From: JBBQZU01 sp041749535 | GTDB taxonomy: Bacteria; Bacteroidota; Bacteroidia; Flavobacteriales_D; Cryomorphaceae | Direction: 5' to 3' | NCBI GenBank assembly: GCA_041749535.1 | Contig: JBGTBE010000040.1 | Location: 1 to 28,679, forward strand | DNA length: 28,679 nucleotides | Shown: positions 16,474 to 23,776 of the stretch, piece by piece | Numbering within the stretch: position 1 is the stretch's first letter | Layout of the letters: each line of letters opens with the position of its first letter | The notes under the pieces: model-generated | The model's database searches: none | Seen by the model: only the letters and a program-made list of their open reading frames with translations | Told to the model about the DNA's origin: nothing | Translations under genes and position numbers: made by a program

Positions 16474-16704
16474 TCATTATTTTTAACTGACACACAACAT
16501 CAGTATATACCCCACTAAACATCCTTTATTGCGCAAATGCCTCATATATGCACAACGAATGAAATAGGTTGACCAAATATAAATATCCCGCCCCAACTAT
16601 CACATCAGATTCAAGCTGCACAATCAACCAGCAATCACCACAAAACCGCGCAGGGTATAACCCAATTTCTAACTTTGCAAGAACCCCTTTTTAGAATTAT
16701 CAGG
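16474..16704. other. Intergenic region with promoter elements
   Basis: 231 bp between divergent genes. The right end holds the -7 box for the amidohydrolase gene (16670-16677) and a small GGGTATAACCC inverted repeat (16653-16663) just upstream of it, where a regulator could bind. No gene or RNA is seen in the rest. Confidence 0.5.
16670..16677 (+). promoter_or_regulatory. -7 box for the amidohydrolase gene
   Basis: TAACTTTG is a perfect TAnnTTTG match 27 bp before the ATG at 16705. The -33 region is not consensus. Because the box overlaps an alternative TTG start at 16675, it supports 16705 as the true start. Confidence 0.6.
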
Positions 16705-18342
16705 ATGAACCAACCCACCTTTTTACGCTTCGCAGTGATAGCCTCAGCGCTTGCCTTGCAGGCTTGCATCCAAACCCAGGATGCAGACCTCATCGTTCAC
16801 AACGCTACGATTTACACCGCCGATGAGAATTTCACCACCCATGAGGCCATGGCCATACGCGATGGAAAGATCCTTGAGCTGGGGCCTGAGCGGGAAATAC
16901 TAAACCGGTACCGCGCCACAGACAAGGTGGATGCGCGAAAAATGTTCGTGTACCCCGGATTGATTGATGCCCACTCCCACTTTATGGGCTATGCGCGCAA
17001 CAAGGGTGAAATTGCGCTGTGGGGATCGGCTACCGAAGAGGAAATGATAGACCGTGTGGTGGCTTTCGCCAAAAGCAGCGACCGACACTGGATTGTAGGG
17101 CGGGGCTGGGACCAAAATATTTGGCCGGGAAAGCAATGGCCCACCCGTGCTGCACTGGACAGCCTATTTCCCGACAGACCTGTATACCTCACCCGGGTTG
17201 ATGGTCATGCCGCCATCGTAAATACCGAAGCATTGCGCCTTGCAGAAATCACTGCCCAGACCAGCATTGCGGGCGGTGCTGTCACGCTCGACGAGCAGGG
17301 CAATACCACTGGCTTGCTTATAGATGCTGCCAAGGACCGCGTAAAAGAGATCATTCCACCAATCAGCGGTGGGCAACTGATTTCGCTTTTGCAAAAAGCA
17401 GAAGCCGATTGCTTTGCCTTTGGCCTTACCGGGGTGACCGATGCAGGTCTCACCGTGAGCGATGTGATGCTCCTTGACTCTCTGCAAAAAGCGGGGGTGC
17501 TGACACTGCGCATAAATGCCTTCCTGAAGCCAGATGAGGAGACATACCTATTTATGCAAAATGGACCTTATGTAACCGATCAACTCAGCGTGCGCTCAGT
17601 GAAATTGTACAGTGATGGGGCGCTGGGTTCCCGGGGGGCTTTGCTCAAAAAGCCATATTCCGACGACCCTGAAAATACAGGTCTTGCGCTGATGACCGAC
17701 AGCACATTGAACTATTGGGCGGATGCTTGCATGAAGCATAGATACCAACTCTGCACCCACGCCATTGGCGACTCAGCCAACGTCTGGATACTGCAGGGCT
17801 ATGGCCGCACCCTAAAGGAAATCAACGACCTGCGCTGGCGCATAGAACACGCACAGATTGTAAGCCCGGAAGACCTGCGGTATTTTAAGGAATTCGCCAT
17901 CATTCCCTCGGTGCAGCCTGTGCACACCACTAGCGACATGGCCTGGGCCGGCGACCGACTGGGGCCTGAGCGCGCAGGGCATGCATACGCGTACAAAACC
18001 TTGGAAGGCACCCTGGGCTTGCTCGCGCTGGGTACCGATGCGCCGGTGGAATCATTCAGTCCACTGGAAAATTTCTACGCAGCCGTATTTCGCAAGAAAC
18101 CTTTTGAAAGCACCGCAACACCATATGTTCCCGAAGAAGCCCTGAACCGTGAATCAGCCTTGCGCGGCATGACCATCTGGGCAGCCATTGCCGCCTTCGA
18201 AGAAGAGAAAAAGGGAAGCCTGGAACCCGGTAAAATGGCCGATTTCGTGATCCTTGACAGGGATATTATAAAGGCTGATGAAGTTGAAGTTGCGAAGGTG
18301 AAGGTGGTAGGCACCTACCTGAGCGGAATAAATAAGAAATAG
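16705..18342 (+). CDS. Amidohydrolase-family lipoprotein (Amidohydro_3 type)
   Basis: 545-residue metal-dependent hydrolase. N-terminal lipoprotein signal with Cys21 in ALQAC, so probably membrane-anchored and exported. Metal ligands and motifs seen: DAHSHF (His90, His92), VDGHAA (about 180), the probable carboxylated Lys in VKLYSDGALGSR (about 305-316), HAIGD (about 361-365), EHAQIV (about 390) and LGTDAPVE (about 448-455). This set matches the YtcJ/NfdA branch of amidohydrolases; the substrate (amide, formamide or N-acyl compound) cannot be read. Family members are often cytoplasmic, so the lipoprotein signal is worth noting. The gene stands alone with its own -7 box. Confidence 0.92.
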   Translation: MNQPTFLRFAVIASALALQACIQTQDADLIVHNATIYTADENFTTHEAMAIRDGKILELGPEREILNRYRATDKVDARKMFVYPGLIDAHSHFMGYARNKGEIALWGSATEEEMIDRVVAFAKSSDRHWIVGRGWDQNIWPGKQWPTRAALDSLFPDRPVYLTRVDGHAAIVNTEALRLAEITAQTSIAGGAVTLDEQGNTTGLLIDAAKDRVKEIIPPISGGQLISLLQKAEADCFAFGLTGVTDAGLTVSDVMLLDSLQKAGVLTLRINAFLKPDEETYLFMQNGPYVTDQLSVRSVKLYSDGALGSRGALLKKPYSDDPENTGLALMTDSTLNYWADACMKHRYQLCTHAIGDSANVWILQGYGRTLKEINDLRWRIEHAQIVSPEDLRYFKEFAIIPSVQPVHTTSDMAWAGDRLGPERAGHAYAYKTLEGTLGLLALGTDAPVESFSPLENFYAAVFRKKPFESTATPYVPEEALNRESALRGMTIWAAIAAFEEEKKGSLEPGKMADFVILDRDIIKADEVEVAKVKVVGTYLSGINKK

Positions 18343-18345
18343 CAG

Positions 18346-18451
18346 TGTCGGCAACTGCATATAATTGGAAATCGCAAGGGTTGGAATACACACATGAGCC
18401 GTCATCAACATTGGCCAATGGATTGTAGTTTGTCACAAGTGGATTAAACAC
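18346..18451 (-). pseudogene. Fragment of a secreted protein with NYNPLA-DDGSC repeat
   Basis: The minus strand encodes TNYNPLANVDDGSCVY, a unit common in Bacteroidota secreted and type IX secretion-associated proteins (usual form: A-NYNP-A--DDGSC-Y), followed by about 15 in-frame residues (NPCDFQLYAVADTA) before the match fades into the end of the amidohydrolase gene. Neither the parent gene body nor a C-terminal sorting domain is present, so this is a relic. Confidence 0.65.
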
Positions 18452-18479
18452 CTTCGATTCTTGTAATCTAAAGCCAAGC

Positions 18480-18535
18480 GGTCAAACTGGTCGAGAATGG
18501 CTTCTTCCACCAGGTCAGTGAACTCTGCGATAGAT
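18480..18535 (-). pseudogene. Internal fragment of an IcmF-like mutase
   Basis: The minus strand encodes IAEFTDLVEEAILDQFDR, aligned to IEELTDLVEEAVLAEFDR in the intact icmF (bases near 20703-20754). At DNA level about 40 of 52 bases agree by hand count. It is not collinear with the second fragment at 18894-18947, which encodes the C-terminus but lies on the upstream side. It is therefore a rearranged or second relic. Confidence 0.75.
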
Positions 18536-18551
18536 ATTCAGATATTCATTT

Positions 18552-18586
18552 GGAGAAAATTCGGAATTGAATTCCGAATTTTCTCC
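18552..18586. repeat. 35-bp perfect palindrome
   Basis: Two 17-bp arms (first arm GGAGAAAATTCGGAATT) around a single central G, with no mismatch. On the plus strand it is followed by ATTTTTA, so it could act as a terminator about 210 bp after the amidohydrolase. As DNA it could also be an operator or cruciform site. Confidence 0.8.
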
Positions 18587-18875
18587 ATTTTTACCTCATG
18601 TTTAGAAGCATCGGGCAATGAATTGCCGCTTCCGACATCGGTGCACCACATAAATTTCTGATCCATTCGAAAGGAGACAGCGAACCGTGGACCAACAAAA
18701 GTGGATGGAATATTTGCAGTCTAAAGTATTTTATCGAAGAAGTGATCAAAGGATTGTGATTAATTTTCACAATAGAACTTTTAAAAGCCCAAAAGGATCG
18801 GAAGCCTGTAGGGACCTTTTAACGGTGTGCTTGCCGCTTCTATCAAGCGAAAGCATTCGAAGATAGCCGACGGTA

Positions 18876-18895
18876 ACCGAGCGAAGCCGAGGTTC
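18876..18895. repeat. REP-like element, copy 1
   Basis: AACCGAGCGAAGCCGAGGTT, with pairing ends AACC/GGTT, sits directly beyond the stop of the mutase C-terminal fragment. The related GACTGAGCGCAGGCGAAGTC lies at the same place beyond the intact icmF stop (20284-20303). Short GAGCG-A-CGA palindromes of this kind are scattered in Bacteroidota genomes, as I recall them. Confidence 0.5.
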
Positions 18896-18947
18896 ACATA
18901 TCCTTCCTATACTGCTCCCCCGCATCAAAAGTGGCCATCTGCATCGA
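18894..18947 (-). pseudogene. C-terminal fragment of an IcmF-like mutase
   Basis: The minus strand encodes LGSMQMATFDAGEQYRKDM and a TGA stop, aligned without gaps to LGQITGALFEVGGQYRRNM and stop at the end of the intact icmF (20302-20358). The match fades upstream of a 7-base A run. Together with the shared 3'-flank element it shows a decayed duplicate of the icmF 3' end. Confidence 0.8.
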
Positions 18948-19053
18948 CCCTAAGCAAGCTTTTTTTAGGCGGTATCCTTTTAGCGTGGCAAAGACGTGTT
19001 CTGCTGATGAGAGCTTTTAAGCCCTGGAAAATGCCCAAGCATCCCAAAAAATG

Positions 19054-19086
19054 ATGATAATCTAAAGCGTCACTTTAGATTATCAT
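19054..19086. repeat. Inverted repeat in front of the DUF4143 gene
   Basis: Perfect 14-bp arms ATGATAATCTAAAG / CTTTAGATTATCAT with a 5-nt CGTCA loop. It ends 16 bp before a consensus -7 box (19102-19109), so it covers the -33 region, and a bound repressor would block transcription. Its right arm also contains an in-frame ATG (19085). Confidence 0.75.
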
Positions 19087-19101
19087 GATATTTAAAAGTA
19101 T

Positions 19102-19109
19102 TACCTTTG
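19102..19109 (+). promoter_or_regulatory. -7 box for the DUF4143 ATPase gene
   Basis: TACCTTTG is a perfect TAnnTTTG match, identical to the rRNA -7 boxes. The expected transcription start, about 5-7 nt beyond it, coincides with the ATG at 19115, suggesting a leaderless transcript. No good -33 TTTG is present. Confidence 0.55.
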
Positions 19110-19114
19110 ATTTC

Positions 19115-20257
19115 ATGTTAATCAGAAAGCAAATATTTCCAGAATCAGAGGGAGAAAGCTTCTTCCTGTGGGGGGCGCGGCAAACCGGCAAGAGCACTTT
19201 GCTGAAGTATTTGTATCCCGATGCACTCTGGTACGACCTACTGCTTGCCGAAGTATATAGTCGCCTACTAGCAAATCCTTCGTTGATTCGCGAGAATCTA
19301 CTAGCAAATCCGGAGGTAAAGCTTGTAATTATTGATGAAATACAACGTATACCGGAACTTCTAAATGAAATTCACTGGCTCATAGTAAACACTTCGACCC
19401 GCTTCATTCTCAGTGGCTCAAGTCCACGCAAAATTATTCGGGCCAACACCAATCTGCTGGGAGGCCGGGCCCAGAGGTATGAGCTCTACCCCCTGGTAAG
19501 TGCCGAAATTCCTGATTTCGATCTGCTCAGGGCTTTGAACCATGGGCTGCTGCCCCGGCACTATCTGGCTGAGCAATACACCAGGATGATTGCGGCCTAT
19601 GTGGGCAATTATTTGAAAGATGAGATATCCAGTGAAGCAAGAATTAGAAATGTGGGAGTTTTTGCCAGATTTCTCGAAGCGGCGGCCTTCAGCAATGGTG
19701 AAATGGTAAATTATTCGAATATTGCCGCCGACTGCGGAGTAAGTGCCCCGACCATTAAAGAATATTTCCAAATTCTTGAAGATACCCTCATTGGTCGCTT
19801 CGTGCCGGTATATCAAAAGAAACCCAAGCGCAAGGTGATCCAATCACCGAAATTCTACTTCATGGATATTGGCATCGCAAACTTCTTGCTGAAAAGAGGT
19901 AAAATCGCCTACAAAAGTGAAGCCTTCGGACATGCCTTCGAACATTTCATCTACCAGGAATTACACGCCCACAGCCATTACTCAGGCTTGGAATATTCCA
20001 TCAGCTATTGGCGCACCACCTCACAATTAGAAATCGACTTCGTGCTGGGGGAACACCAGGTTGCCATAGAAGTAAAAACGAGCGACAACATTTACGACCG
20101 CCATCTTCGCGGATTAAAAGCTTTCAAGGAAGAATATGCTGTGCAACAGTCCATCGTGGTGTGCACAGAGCCTCTTGCCCGACTGCATCAGGGCATTCTT
20201 ATTCTTCCCTACAGGGAGTTTTTAGAGAAGCTATGGGCTGGGGAAATTATTACCTGA
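19115..20257 (+). CDS. AAA ATPase with C-terminal DUF4143 domain
   Basis: 380 residues from the ATG at 19115 (MLIRKQIFPESEGESFFLWG, the usual N-terminus); an in-frame ATG at 19085 lies inside the upstream palindrome and before the -7 box, so it is not preferred. Seen: Walker A GARQTGKST (about residues 20-28), Walker B LVIIDEIQRIP (about 69-79), sensor-like FILSGSSPRK (about 97-106), a winged-helix region near 195-225 with SNIAADCGVSAPTIKEYF, and the DUF4143 core with EIDFVLGEHQVAIEVK (about 309-324), which has the D...E-x-K spacing of PD-(D/E)xK nucleases. Cellular role not established for the family; a single-gene unit of a kind often found in many copies per genome. Confidence 0.93.
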   Translation: MLIRKQIFPESEGESFFLWGARQTGKSTLLKYLYPDALWYDLLLAEVYSRLLANPSLIRENLLANPEVKLVIIDEIQRIPELLNEIHWLIVNTSTRFILSGSSPRKIIRANTNLLGGRAQRYELYPLVSAEIPDFDLLRALNHGLLPRHYLAEQYTRMIAAYVGNYLKDEISSEARIRNVGVFARFLEAAAFSNGEMVNYSNIAADCGVSAPTIKEYFQILEDTLIGRFVPVYQKKPKRKVIQSPKFYFMDIGIANFLLKRGKIAYKSEAFGHAFEHFIYQELHAHSHYSGLEYSISYWRTTSQLEIDFVLGEHQVAIEVKTSDNIYDRHLRGLKAFKEEYAVQQSIVVCTEPLARLHQGILILPYREFLEKLWAGEIIT

Positions 20258-20303
20258 GCATCCTTCGCCATCGAAGCGGTGGTGACTGAGCGCAGGCGAA
20301 GTC
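20258..20303. repeat. REP-like element, copy 2, at the icmF 3' end
   Basis: Contains an inverted repeat CTTCGCC (20265-20271) / GGCGAAG (20295-20301) and inside it GACTGAGCGCAGGCGAAGTC, the counterpart of the copy at 18876-18895. No T run follows on either strand, so simple intrinsic termination is unlikely. It fills the whole gap between the convergent DUF4143 gene and icmF. Confidence 0.45.
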
Positions 20304-23300
20304 ACATATTCCTCCTATACTGCCCTCCTACTTCAAAGAGTGCCCCTGTAATCTGCCCCAGCGAGCACACCTTCGTGGCTTCCATCAGCGCTTCAAAAAC
20401 ATTCTCGTTGCGCAGCGCCGTTTCCTGAATTTGTTTCAGTGCTTTGGCAGAAATTGATGCTGTGCGCTTGTGCAGCTGGTTGCGCGTTTCTATCTGGTCT
20501 TCTTTTTCTTCGGTGGTGGCGCGGATTACCTCGCCGGGGGTAACAGTAGGAGAGCCTTTTTTGCTAAGGAAAGTATTTACCCCAATCAGGGGCAACTCTC
20601 CTGAGTGCTTTTGCATTTCATAGTACATACTCTCCTCCTGAATCTGGCTGCGCTGATACATCGTCTCCATGGCACCGAGCACACCGCCACGCTCTGTGAT
20701 TCGGTCGAATTCTGCGAGCACTGCTTCTTCCACAAGGTCGGTGAGCTCTTCGATGATGAAACTGCCCTGAATGGGATTTTCATTTTTCGTAAGGCCGAGC
20801 TCTTTGTTGATGATCATCTGAATGGCGATGGCACGGCGTACAGATTCTTCGGTAGGCGTGGTGATGGCCTCATCGTAGGCGTTGGTGTGCAGGGAATTGC
20901 AATTGTCGTAAATGGCATACAGCGCCTGCAGCGTGGTGCGGATATCGTTAAAATCTATTTCCTGCGCGTGGAGTGAGCGCCCCGATGTTTGTATGTGGTA
21001 CTTCAGCATCTGCGCACGGGCATTGGCACCGTATTTTTGCTTCATGGCTTTCGCCCAAATGCGTCGGGCCACACGGCCTATTACGGCGTACTCGGGGTCT
21101 ATTCCATTTGAGAAAAAGAAGGAAAGATTAGGACCGAAATCGTTGATGCTCATCCCACGGCTCAGGTAATATTCCACGTAAGTGAAGCCATTGGAAAGGG
21201 TAAACGCGAGTTGGGTGATGGGGTTGGCACCGGCTTCAGCGATGTGGTATCCAGAGATGGATACGCTGTAAAAGTTGCGCACCGATTTATCAATAAAATA
21301 CTGCTGTACATCGCCCATTAGCCGCAAGGCAAACTCCGTGCTGAAGATGCAGGTATTCTGCGCCTGGTCTTCTTTGAGAATATCAGCTTGTACGGTACCG
21401 CGAACCACTGAAAGCGTGCGGGCTTTTATTTTCGCGTACACATCGGCCGGCAATACTTCATCGCCGGTAACGCCGAGCAGCATCAAGCCAAGTCCCTTAT
21501 TGGTTTCGGGCAGCTCGCCCCGGTACACAGGGCGTGCGATTCCAAGCTTATCGTATTTTGTATTGATCTTGGCTTCTACTTCTTTTTCGAGCTTGTGCTC
21601 CTTGATATAAAGCTCGCACTGCTGATCAATGGCCGCATTCATAAAGAAGCCAAGCAGCATAGGCGCCGGTCCGTTGATGGTCATGCTCACGGAGGTGGTA
21701 GGATCGCACAAGTCGAAGCCTGAGTAAAGTTTCTTGGCATCGTCGAGACAGCAAATACTCACCCCGCTGTTACCTATCTTTCCATAGATATCAGGACGGT
21801 GGTCGGGGTCGTGCCCATAAAGGGTTACAGAGTCAAAAGCCGTGCTGAGCCTTGCAGCCGGCATGCCCACGCTTACGTAGTGGAAGCGGCGGTTGGTGCG
21901 CTCAGGACCACCCTCACCGGCAAACATGCGCGTAGGGTCCTCGCCCACCCGCTTGAAAGGATAAATTCCCGCTGTATATGGAAACTCGCCCGGTACATTT
22001 TCCTGCAAGGTCCAGCGCAGTATATCGCCCCAACTGCGGTAGCGCGGCATCGCTATTTTCGGAATCTGCAAATGCGAAAGGGACTCCACGTGGGTGGCCA
22101 CTTTAATTTCCCTGTCGCGCACTTTGAAAATATACTCGGGGTCTTTGTACCGCTTTTTCAGGGTTTCCCACTGTGCAATTACATCCCAGTTGTGCGGGTC
22201 GAAGTCTTTTTTAATGTCATCAAACTGCTTACTGAGCGTGCGAACCACTTCATCAGCATCACTGTCAAGCACTTCACCGGTGAGTTTATCCGGACCGCCA
22301 AAAGTTTTGATGGTTTGAAAAATGCCATAAAGTTTGTCTGCAATCTCAGCCTGTTGGCTTTCCCATTTGTCGTAAGTGCGGTTACCTTCCGATATTTCCG
22401 AAAGGTAGCGCGTGCGGTCGGGCGGAATCACATAGATTTTCTCCGACATTTCGCTCGATACACCGAAACTTGTTTTCAGTTCCGCCCCGGTTTTTTCCAC
22501 AAGGGTATGCATCACCTTTCGGTAAAGGCCGTTCATGCCGGGGTCGTTAAACTGTGATGCAATGGTACCCACTACGGGTAGGTCAGCGTCTTTGGCATCC
22601 CAAAGATTGTGGTTGCGGCGGTATTGCTTTTTCACATCGCGCAGGGCATCGAGCGCACCGCGCTTGTCGAATTTGTTGATGGCAATGACATCGGCAAAGT
22701 CGAGCATATCAATTTTCTCGAGCTGTGTTGCTGCTCCATATTCCGGGGTCATCACATAAAGCGAAATATCGCTGTGTTCGAGTATTTCTGTGTCGCTCTG
22801 TCCTATGCCCGATGTTTCGAGAATGATCATGTCAAACTTTGCCGCCTTGAGTATGCTCACCGCATCGGCCACGTGTTTGCTGAGTGCAAGGTTGCTCTGT
22901 CGTGTAGCAAGTGAGCGCATATACACACGCGGGTGCTTTACCGAATTCATCCGAATCCTGTCGCCGAGCAAAGCCCCGCCGGTTTTTCTTTTGGATGGAT
23001 CAACGGAAATAATTCCGAGCGTTTTATTTTCGAAATCGGTCAGAAAACGGCGTATAAGCTCATCAACGAGCGATGATTTTCCGGCGCCACCGGTACCTGT
23101 AATACCTAGCACCGGAGTCTTTAACGCTCCGGCGATATCGCGGATACGCTGCAACTCTTCGCGAAAGGTATCCGGGTAATTTTCGGCAGAGGAGATAAGC
23201 CTTGCAACTGCCGGGACATTGCCCTTATCGAGTGCCTTTACTTCGCCGTTCAGGTGGTCACCAATGGCGAAATCGCATTGGCTTACCATATCGTTGATCA

Positions 23301-23703
23301 TCCCCTGAAGCCCCATTTTACGACCGTCGTCAGGGTGGTAAATACGCGAGATTCCATAGGCCTGGAGCTCGGCAATTTCTTCCGGAAGGATGGTACCCCC
23401 GCCCCCGCCAAAAATGCGGATATGACCAGCGCCCTTCTCCTTAAGCAAGTCGTGCATGTATTTAAAGTACTCCATATGGCCACCCTGATAGCTGGTCATG
23501 GCGATGGCCTGTGCATCTTCCTGAATGGCGGTATCAACCACTTCTTCCACGCTGCGGTCGTGCCCCAAATGGATTACTTCGCAGCCGGTGCTTTGAATGA
23601 TGCGTCGCATGATGTTGATGGCTGCATCATGCCCATCGAAGAGTGAGGCTGCAGTAACAATGCGAATTTTATGCTGGGGTTTGTAGGGGGCAATGGTTTC
23701 CAT
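20302..23703 (-). CDS. icmF: Fused isobutyryl-CoA mutase IcmF (B12 domain-GTPase-mutase)
   Basis: Interconverts isobutyryl-CoA and n-butyryl-CoA with adenosylcobalamin, with its G-protein chaperone fused in. 1133 residues. B12-binding domain about 10-140 with SLFDGHDAA (His25 as lower cobalt ligand) and the GGGG turn near 100. MeaB-like GTPase about 180-420 with GTGGAGKSS (Lys209), ETSGIGQSDTEI and NKFD (343-346). Mutase barrel from about 560 with RMFAGEG (Phe594), EDQAQNT (Gln782) and SGYHIAEAGA (His820). Phe and Gln replace the Tyr and Arg of methylmalonyl-CoA mutase, as in characterised IcmF. The frame is open to 23775, but a consensus promoter (23745-23776) lies inside that extension, so the ATG at 23703 is used. 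Confidence 0.96.
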   Translation of the reverse strand: METIAPYKPQHKIRIVTAASLFDGHDAAINIMRRIIQSTGCEVIHLGHDRSVEEVVDTAIQEDAQAIAMTSYQGGHMEYFKYMHDLLKEKGAGHIRIFGGGGGTILPEEIAELQAYGISRIYHPDDGRKMGLQGMINDMVSQCDFAIGDHLNGEVKALDKGNVPAVARLISSAENYPDTFREELQRIRDIAGALKTPVLGITGTGGAGKSSLVDELIRRFLTDFENKTLGIISVDPSKRKTGGALLGDRIRMNSVKHPRVYMRSLATRQSNLALSKHVADAVSILKAAKFDMIILETSGIGQSDTEILEHSDISLYVMTPEYGAATQLEKIDMLDFADVIAINKFDKRGALDALRDVKKQYRRNHNLWDAKDADLPVVGTIASQFNDPGMNGLYRKVMHTLVEKTGAELKTSFGVSSEMSEKIYVIPPDRTRYLSEISEGNRTYDKWESQQAEIADKLYGIFQTIKTFGGPDKLTGEVLDSDADEVVRTLSKQFDDIKKDFDPHNWDVIAQWETLKKRYKDPEYIFKVRDREIKVATHVESLSHLQIPKIAMPRYRSWGDILRWTLQENVPGEFPYTAGIYPFKRVGEDPTRMFAGEGGPERTNRRFHYVSVGMPAARLSTAFDSVTLYGHDPDHRPDIYGKIGNSGVSICCLDDAKKLYSGFDLCDPTTSVSMTINGPAPMLLGFFMNAAIDQQCELYIKEHKLEKEVEAKINTKYDKLGIARPVYRGELPETNKGLGLMLLGVTGDEVLPADVYAKIKARTLSVVRGTVQADILKEDQAQNTCIFSTEFALRLMGDVQQYFIDKSVRNFYSVSISGYHIAEAGANPITQLAFTLSNGFTYVEYYLSRGMSINDFGPNLSFFFSNGIDPEYAVIGRVARRIWAKAMKQKYGANARAQMLKYHIQTSGRSLHAQEIDFNDIRTTLQALYAIYDNCNSLHTNAYDEAITTPTEESVRRAIAIQMIINKELGLTKNENPIQGSFIIEELTDLVEEAVLAEFDRITERGGVLGAMETMYQRSQIQEESMYYEMQKHSGELPLIGVNTFLSKKGSPTVTPGEVIRATTEEKEDQIETRNQLHKRTASISAKALKQIQETALRNENVFEALMEATKVCSLGQITGALFEVGGQYRRNM

Positions 23704-23744
23704 ATTTTCAGTAAGTGGGTGGTTGTGTAGGTGGTACACAATGG

Positions 23745-23776
23745 CAAAAATACCCATTTCCCACTGAAGCATCAAA
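23745..23776 (-). promoter_or_regulatory. Promoter of icmF
   Basis: Minus-strand TTTG (23773-23776), a 20-nt spacer and TATTTTTG (23745-23752), a full match to TTTG-N19-TAnnTTTG. Predicted start near 23740, giving a leader of about 35 nt before the ATG at 23703. Just upstream, TCATCAA (23782-23788) and TTGATGA (23802-23808) form an inverted repeat that could bind a regulator. Confidence 0.8.

Larger units (their letters stand above)
13560..16500. other. AT-rich accessory gene block
   Basis: Five genes here are clearly more AT-rich than both flanks. By hand count, bases 13981-14040 are 35% GC and 15421-15480 are 33%, against about 52% at 13261-13320 and 17041-17100. All five products are small accessory types (orphan membrane proteins, acetyltransferases, an N-acetylglutamate-synthase-like protein). 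No integrase, transposase or tRNA marks the edges. Acquisition by transfer is inference from composition and content. Confidence 0.6.
18343..19114. other. Gene graveyard without an intact gene
   Basis: About 770 bp between the amidohydrolase and the DUF4143 gene. It holds, in order, a piece of a secreted-protein repeat (minus), a piece of an IcmF-like mutase (minus), a 35-bp palindrome, a REP-like element joined to a second mutase piece (minus), and a 33-bp inverted repeat at the right end. Short open frames in it are broken or spurious. On the plus strand about 18637-18758 reads DIGAPHKFLIHSKG then SLKYFIEEVIKGL before a stop, perhaps a further gene tail, not recognised. Confidence 0.7.

Noticed and set aside
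13560..16500. The AT-rich block as a defence island or toxin-antitoxin module
   Set aside because: GNATs can be toxins, but neither has a DUF1778-type or other DNA-binding partner beside it, and no restriction, CRISPR, abortive-infection or retron genes are present.
18827..19054. 75-codon plus-strand frame in the graveyard
   Set aside because: It runs antisense across the mutase C-terminal relic and the REP-like element, and has no recognisable domain.
19085..20257. DUF4143 ATPase as a transposon-encoded or defence ATPase
   Set aside because: The PD-(D/E)xK-like motif is suggestive, but there is no partner gene and the family role is unknown, so no system can be claimed.
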